Shown here: piece after piece, positions 61,417-64,000 of the stretch
Numbering within the stretch: the first letter of the stretch is position 1
Layout: every line of letters begins with the position of its first letter
Assembly (NCBI RefSeq): GCF_015244565.1
Contig: NZ_JABCQG010000001.1
Location: 186,001-250,000, forward strand
Length of the DNA stretch: 64,000 nucleotides
Direction of reading: 5' to 3'
Origin: Gluconobacter vitians
GTDB taxonomy: Bacteria > Pseudomonadota > Alphaproteobacteria > Acetobacterales > Acetobacteraceae
The notes under the pieces: model-generated
Seen by the model: only the letters and a program-made list of their open reading frames with translations
Databases searched by the model: none
Told to the model about the DNA's origin: nothing
Position numbers and translations under genes: made by a program

Positions 61417-63417
61417 GTGACATCTGTTCATTCTACAGGGCCCGCGTCTCCGGCCTCAATGCCCCCTTCCGGCCCGTCCTCGCGTCCGTCGATGCAGGCC
61501 CGTCGCATCGCGCTCAATGTTGCGCTCGACGGAGTCGTATCTGCGGCGGCAGCACCCGTGGCGCGCTGGCTGGCCGATCCGGCGGGCGGGTGGCTGCATC
61601 CGCTGTGGTTCATTGCCGGGGGCGGGATCACGCTGCTGGTTGGTGGGCTGCCGTTCCGGATTCCGCAGCAGTACTGGCGGTTTTCGGGTGTTGCGGATCT
61701 GTTCAACATCGCCTGTGCGTCTGTCCTGAGCGCGCTGCTGTTTGCGGGGCTGCTGCATGTGGCGGGCTATCCGCTGCCGACGCCGACCTTTCCCATCATT
61801 CATGCGCTGGTGCTGCTCGTCTTTCTGGGGGCGATCCGGATGATGTGGCGGCTGGCGGCGCGGCGTAAAAGCGTGGCGCTCAATGGGGAACGTATCCTGC
61901 TGCTTGGGGCGGATCATGAAGCCGATCTGTTCATCCGGGCCATGGAGCGGGACAGCGAAAACAACCGGCGTGTGGTGGGACTGCTGACCGGTGGGTCGCA
62001 GCAGGCCGGACGGCGGATTCATGACTGCCCGATCCTGGGGACGATCAGTGAGACGCCGGCGATCCTGGAGCGGCTGTTTGCTGCGGGAAGGCTGCCGGAT
62101 GCGCTGGTCATCACGGCCGGGGAGATCAAGGGAAAGGAACTGTCCCGCATTCTCGAAGCGGCACGGGCCTATGATATTGATGTGCAGCGCACGCCCTCGC
62201 TGACGGCATTGCAGCCGGCCGACCGGGTGGAACTTCGTCCCATCGCGATCGAGGATCTGCTGAACCGGCCACCGGTGGCGCTCGACTCGCAGGGAATGGC
62301 ACGGCTGATCTGTGGGCGGGTCATTGCCGTGACGGGGGCTGGGGGCAGTATCGGTTCCGAACTGGCGCGGCAGATCGCATCGTTCCAGCCGGCCATGCTC
62401 CTGCTGATCGAAAGCAGCGAATATGCGCTGTGGCAGATCAATCTGGATATTTCGGAACGCTTTGGCGATGTAAAACGCCATCAGATCATTGCGGATGTGC
62501 GTGACCGGCGGCGGATGGCCGAAGTGTTCGGAGCGTACCGGCCGCAGATTGTGTTTCATGCAGCGGCGCTCAAGCATGTGCCGATCGTGGAAGACAATCC
62601 GGTCGAGGGTGTGCTGACCAATGTGATTGGCACGCGGATCGTGGCGGATGAGGCCGAGCGGGCTGGGGCGCAGGCGATGGTCATGATTTCCACGGACAAG
62701 GCGGTCAATCCGTCCAGTCTGATGGGCGCGAGCAAGCGTTGTGCTGAAGTGTACGGGCAGGCGCTCGATATGCGGGCCCGCGCCGGGCAGGGCAGCATGC
62801 GCTGTGTGACTGTGCGGTTTGGCAATGTGCTGGGGTCCACGGGATCCGTTGTGCCGCTGTTTCGGCGGCAGCTTGAGCATGGGGGGCCGCTGACGGTCAC
62901 TCATCCGGACATGACGCGCTATTTCATGACGGTGCCCGAGGCGGTGGGGCTGGTGTTGCAGGCGGCGGTGCGTGGGACGCATGAGCGCGCGCAGAACGAT
63001 GCGACGGACCAGCGTCTCAGGCAGGGCGGTATTTTCGTGCTCGATATGGGTGATCCGGTGCGGATCATGGATCTGGCGTTCCAGATGATCCGTCTGGCCG
63101 GTCTGCGGCCCGAGAGCGATATCGAGATCCGCTTTACCGGTCTGCGCCCTGGCGAAAAGCTGTTCGAAGAGCTGTTTCATGGACGCGAGGCGCCGGTTCC
63201 GACCGATGCGCCCGGTCTGCGGATGGCCTCTCCCCGTACTGTCGATTTTGCCATCGCCACTGCTGCGATGGATGAGCTGGAGGCGGCCTGTCACGCGAGT
63301 GATCTGGGCGCGGTCATGGCCATCCTGTATCGGCTGGTGCCGGAATTCCTTCATAACCGTGACGGCAATACGCCGCTTGCGATGTCCCATCCCGATCCGG
63401 AGATGATAGCGCCATGA
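61417..63417 (+). CDS. CapD/WbpM-like nucleoside-diphosphate sugar 4,6-dehydratase
   Basis: A 666-residue membrane-attached dehydratase. Residues about 60-150 hold transmembrane helices, then a first nucleotide-binding region (ERILLLGADHEADLFIRAM) and the catalytic part with VIAVTGAGGSIGSELARQIA at about 306, FHAAALKHVPIVEDNPVEGV and STDKAVNPSSLMGASKR. The usual Tyr-x-x-x-Lys is Met-x-x-x-Lys, which is typical of this group (WbpM, PglF). The product would be a UDP-4-keto-6-deoxy sugar. GTG start after AAGGGG; later ATGs exist. Its stop overlaps the aminotransferase start. Confidence 0.94.
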   Translation: MTSVHSTGPASPASMPPSGPSSRPSMQARRIALNVALDGVVSAAAAPVARWLADPAGGWLHPLWFIAGGGITLLVGGLPFRIPQQYWRFSGVADLFNIACASVLSALLFAGLLHVAGYPLPTPTFPIIHALVLLVFLGAIRMMWRLAARRKSVALNGERILLLGADHEADLFIRAMERDSENNRRVVGLLTGGSQQAGRRIHDCPILGTISETPAILERLFAAGRLPDALVITAGEIKGKELSRILEAARAYDIDVQRTPSLTALQPADRVELRPIAIEDLLNRPPVALDSQGMARLICGRVIAVTGAGGSIGSELARQIASFQPAMLLLIESSEYALWQINLDISERFGDVKRHQIIADVRDRRRMAEVFGAYRPQIVFHAAALKHVPIVEDNPVEGVLTNVIGTRIVADEAERAGAQAMVMISTDKAVNPSSLMGASKRCAEVYGQALDMRARAGQGSMRCVTVRFGNVLGSTGSVVPLFRRQLEHGGPLTVTHPDMTRYFMTVPEAVGLVLQAAVRGTHERAQNDATDQRLRQGGIFVLDMGDPVRIMDLAFQMIRLAGLRPESDIEIRFTGLRPGEKLFEELFHGREAPVPTDAPGLRMASPRTVDFAIATAAMDELEAACHASDLGAVMAILYRLVPEFLHNRDGNTPLAMSHPDPEMIAP

Positions 63418-64000
63418 CAAGGCAGATTGCTTTTCTCGACCTTCCCGCCCAGCAGGCGCGGCTGAAGGGCAGTATCCAGAAACGTGTGGACGCCGTGATG
63501 GCGCATTGCCGTTTCGTGCTTGGCCCTGAAGTGCAGGAACTGGAGCAGCGTCTGGCAGAGTTTGGCGGTGCGAAACATGCGATTGGTGTGTCGTCCGGGA
63601 CGGATGCGCTGCTGATGGTGCTGATGGGCGAGGAGATCGGGCCGGGAGACGCGGTGTTTCTGCCGGCCTTTACCTATACGGCGACGGCGGAAGTTGTTCT
63701 GCTGCTGGGTGGGACGCCGGTCTTTGTGGATGTGGATCCGGAGACCTTCCAAATCAGCCTTGAGTCGTTGAAAAAGCGGCTTGAGGCCGTGCGTCAGGCC
63801 GGGGAACTGGAGCCCCGGGTTGTGATCGGCGTGGACCTGTTCGGTCAGCCCGCGCCCTGGGACGAACTGAAGGCCTGGACGGCGCAGGAAGATCTGACAC
63901 TAGTGGCCGATTGTGCGCAGTCTTTTGGTGCGACCTATCATGGCCGCCGTCTGGGCCATGAGGCGAAGGCGACGACGCTGTCCTTCTTCCCGTCCAAGCC
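63414..64000 (+). CDS. DegT/DnrJ/EryC1/StrS aminotransferase (partial)
   Basis: The first 195 residues of a PLP-dependent sugar aminotransferase; the window ends inside the gene at FFPSKP, just before the expected PLP lysine. FLDLPAQQARLKGSIQKRVD, GVSSGTDALLMVLM and DAVFLPAFTYTATAEVVLLL match the family, and VADCAQSFGA contains the conserved aspartate. It overlaps the dehydratase by four bases, so it probably aminates the 4-keto sugar made by that enzyme, as PglE does with PglF. Confidence 0.94.
   Translation, partial: MTRQIAFLDLPAQQARLKGSIQKRVDAVMAHCRFVLGPEVQELEQRLAEFGGAKHAIGVSSGTDALLMVLMGEEIGPGDAVFLPAFTYTATAEVVLLLGGTPVFVDVDPETFQISLESLKKRLEAVRQAGELEPRVVIGVDLFGQPAPWDELKAWTAQEDLTLVADCAQSFGATYHGRRLGHEAKATTLSFFPSK

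Noticed and set aside
61456-63420. 654-codon minus-strand frame opposite the capD-like gene
   Set aside because: Arg/His/Gln-rich shadow; the plus-strand dehydratase motifs are complete.

Overview
The window looks like chromosomal DNA of an acetic acid bacterium (Alphaproteobacteria, Acetobacteraceae), most probably Gluconobacter or a close relative. What is seen: high GC, a class I lysyl-tRNA synthetase, a cyoABCD bo3-type ubiquinol oxidase operon, a CIRCE-controlled groESL operon, and alphaproteobacterial gene neighbourhoods (murJ-mutS-glnD, hemC-hemD facing secB, secB facing a Tim44-like gene and mltA, helicase-S4-fdxA). The genus is inferred; no PQQ dehydrogenase or 16S gene lies in the window. 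I see no IS element, prophage, CRISPR array, tRNA or rRNA. About 57 protein-coding genes fill most of the sequence, often with 4-base ATGA overlaps.

Layout. 1-4.9 kb (minus strand): a yellow/royal-jelly-like secreted protein, thrC, an M16 peptidase and a partial pmbA. 5.0-6.7 kb: a TPR/glycosyltransferase-like protein. 6.7-13.8 kb (minus): murJ, mutS, glnD. 13.9-17.1 kb: small membrane proteins, a glutathione peroxidase, a nucleoside transporter and sodC. 17.1-20.8 kb (minus): tsaD, rlmJ, gpsA and a TylF-like methyltransferase. 20.8-23.1 kb: hemC-hemD facing secB. 23.3-31.9 kb: Tim44-like, mltA, an orphan DNA methyltransferase, a triheme peroxidase, a secreted lipase-like hydrolase, an Smr protein, a Bug-like binding protein and hemF. 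32.2-35.2 kb: mtnP and a hydrolase/SDR/DUF2934 operon. 35.2-40.6 kb: groESL and a large TonB-dependent receptor. 40.7-49.5 kb: a DinG/XPD-like helicase, lysS, a truncated MprF-like protein, a MarC protein, a UDG-family protein and thpR. 49.6-54.8 kb: a BI-1 family protein and the cyo operon behind a palindrome-rich leader. 54.9-60.4 kb: fdxA, an S4 protein and an Suv3-like helicase (minus), an M17 aminopeptidase and a MarR-like regulator. 60.4-64 kb: the beginning of a cell-surface polysaccharide locus (WecA-like transferase, CapD/WbpM-like dehydratase, DegT-type aminotransferase cut by the window end).

How the parts connect. Haem synthesis (hemC, hemD, hemF) can feed the bo3 oxidase, the triheme peroxidase and other cytochromes. 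SodC, the glutathione peroxidase and the cytochrome c peroxidase are oxidative-stress functions of a strongly aerobic cell. SecB, GroESL, peptidases and MltA concern protein and envelope homeostasis.

The parts that seem least routine are: the region before cyoA, with mutually exclusive potential RNA stems and a 26-codon ORF whose stop overlaps the cyoA start; an MprF-like protein without its second acyltransferase half, directly behind class I lysS; a beta-class DNA methyltransferase without a restriction partner, overlapping mltA; and substitutions at key residues of SodC and ThpR. I found no convincing multi-gene system that looks wholly new.
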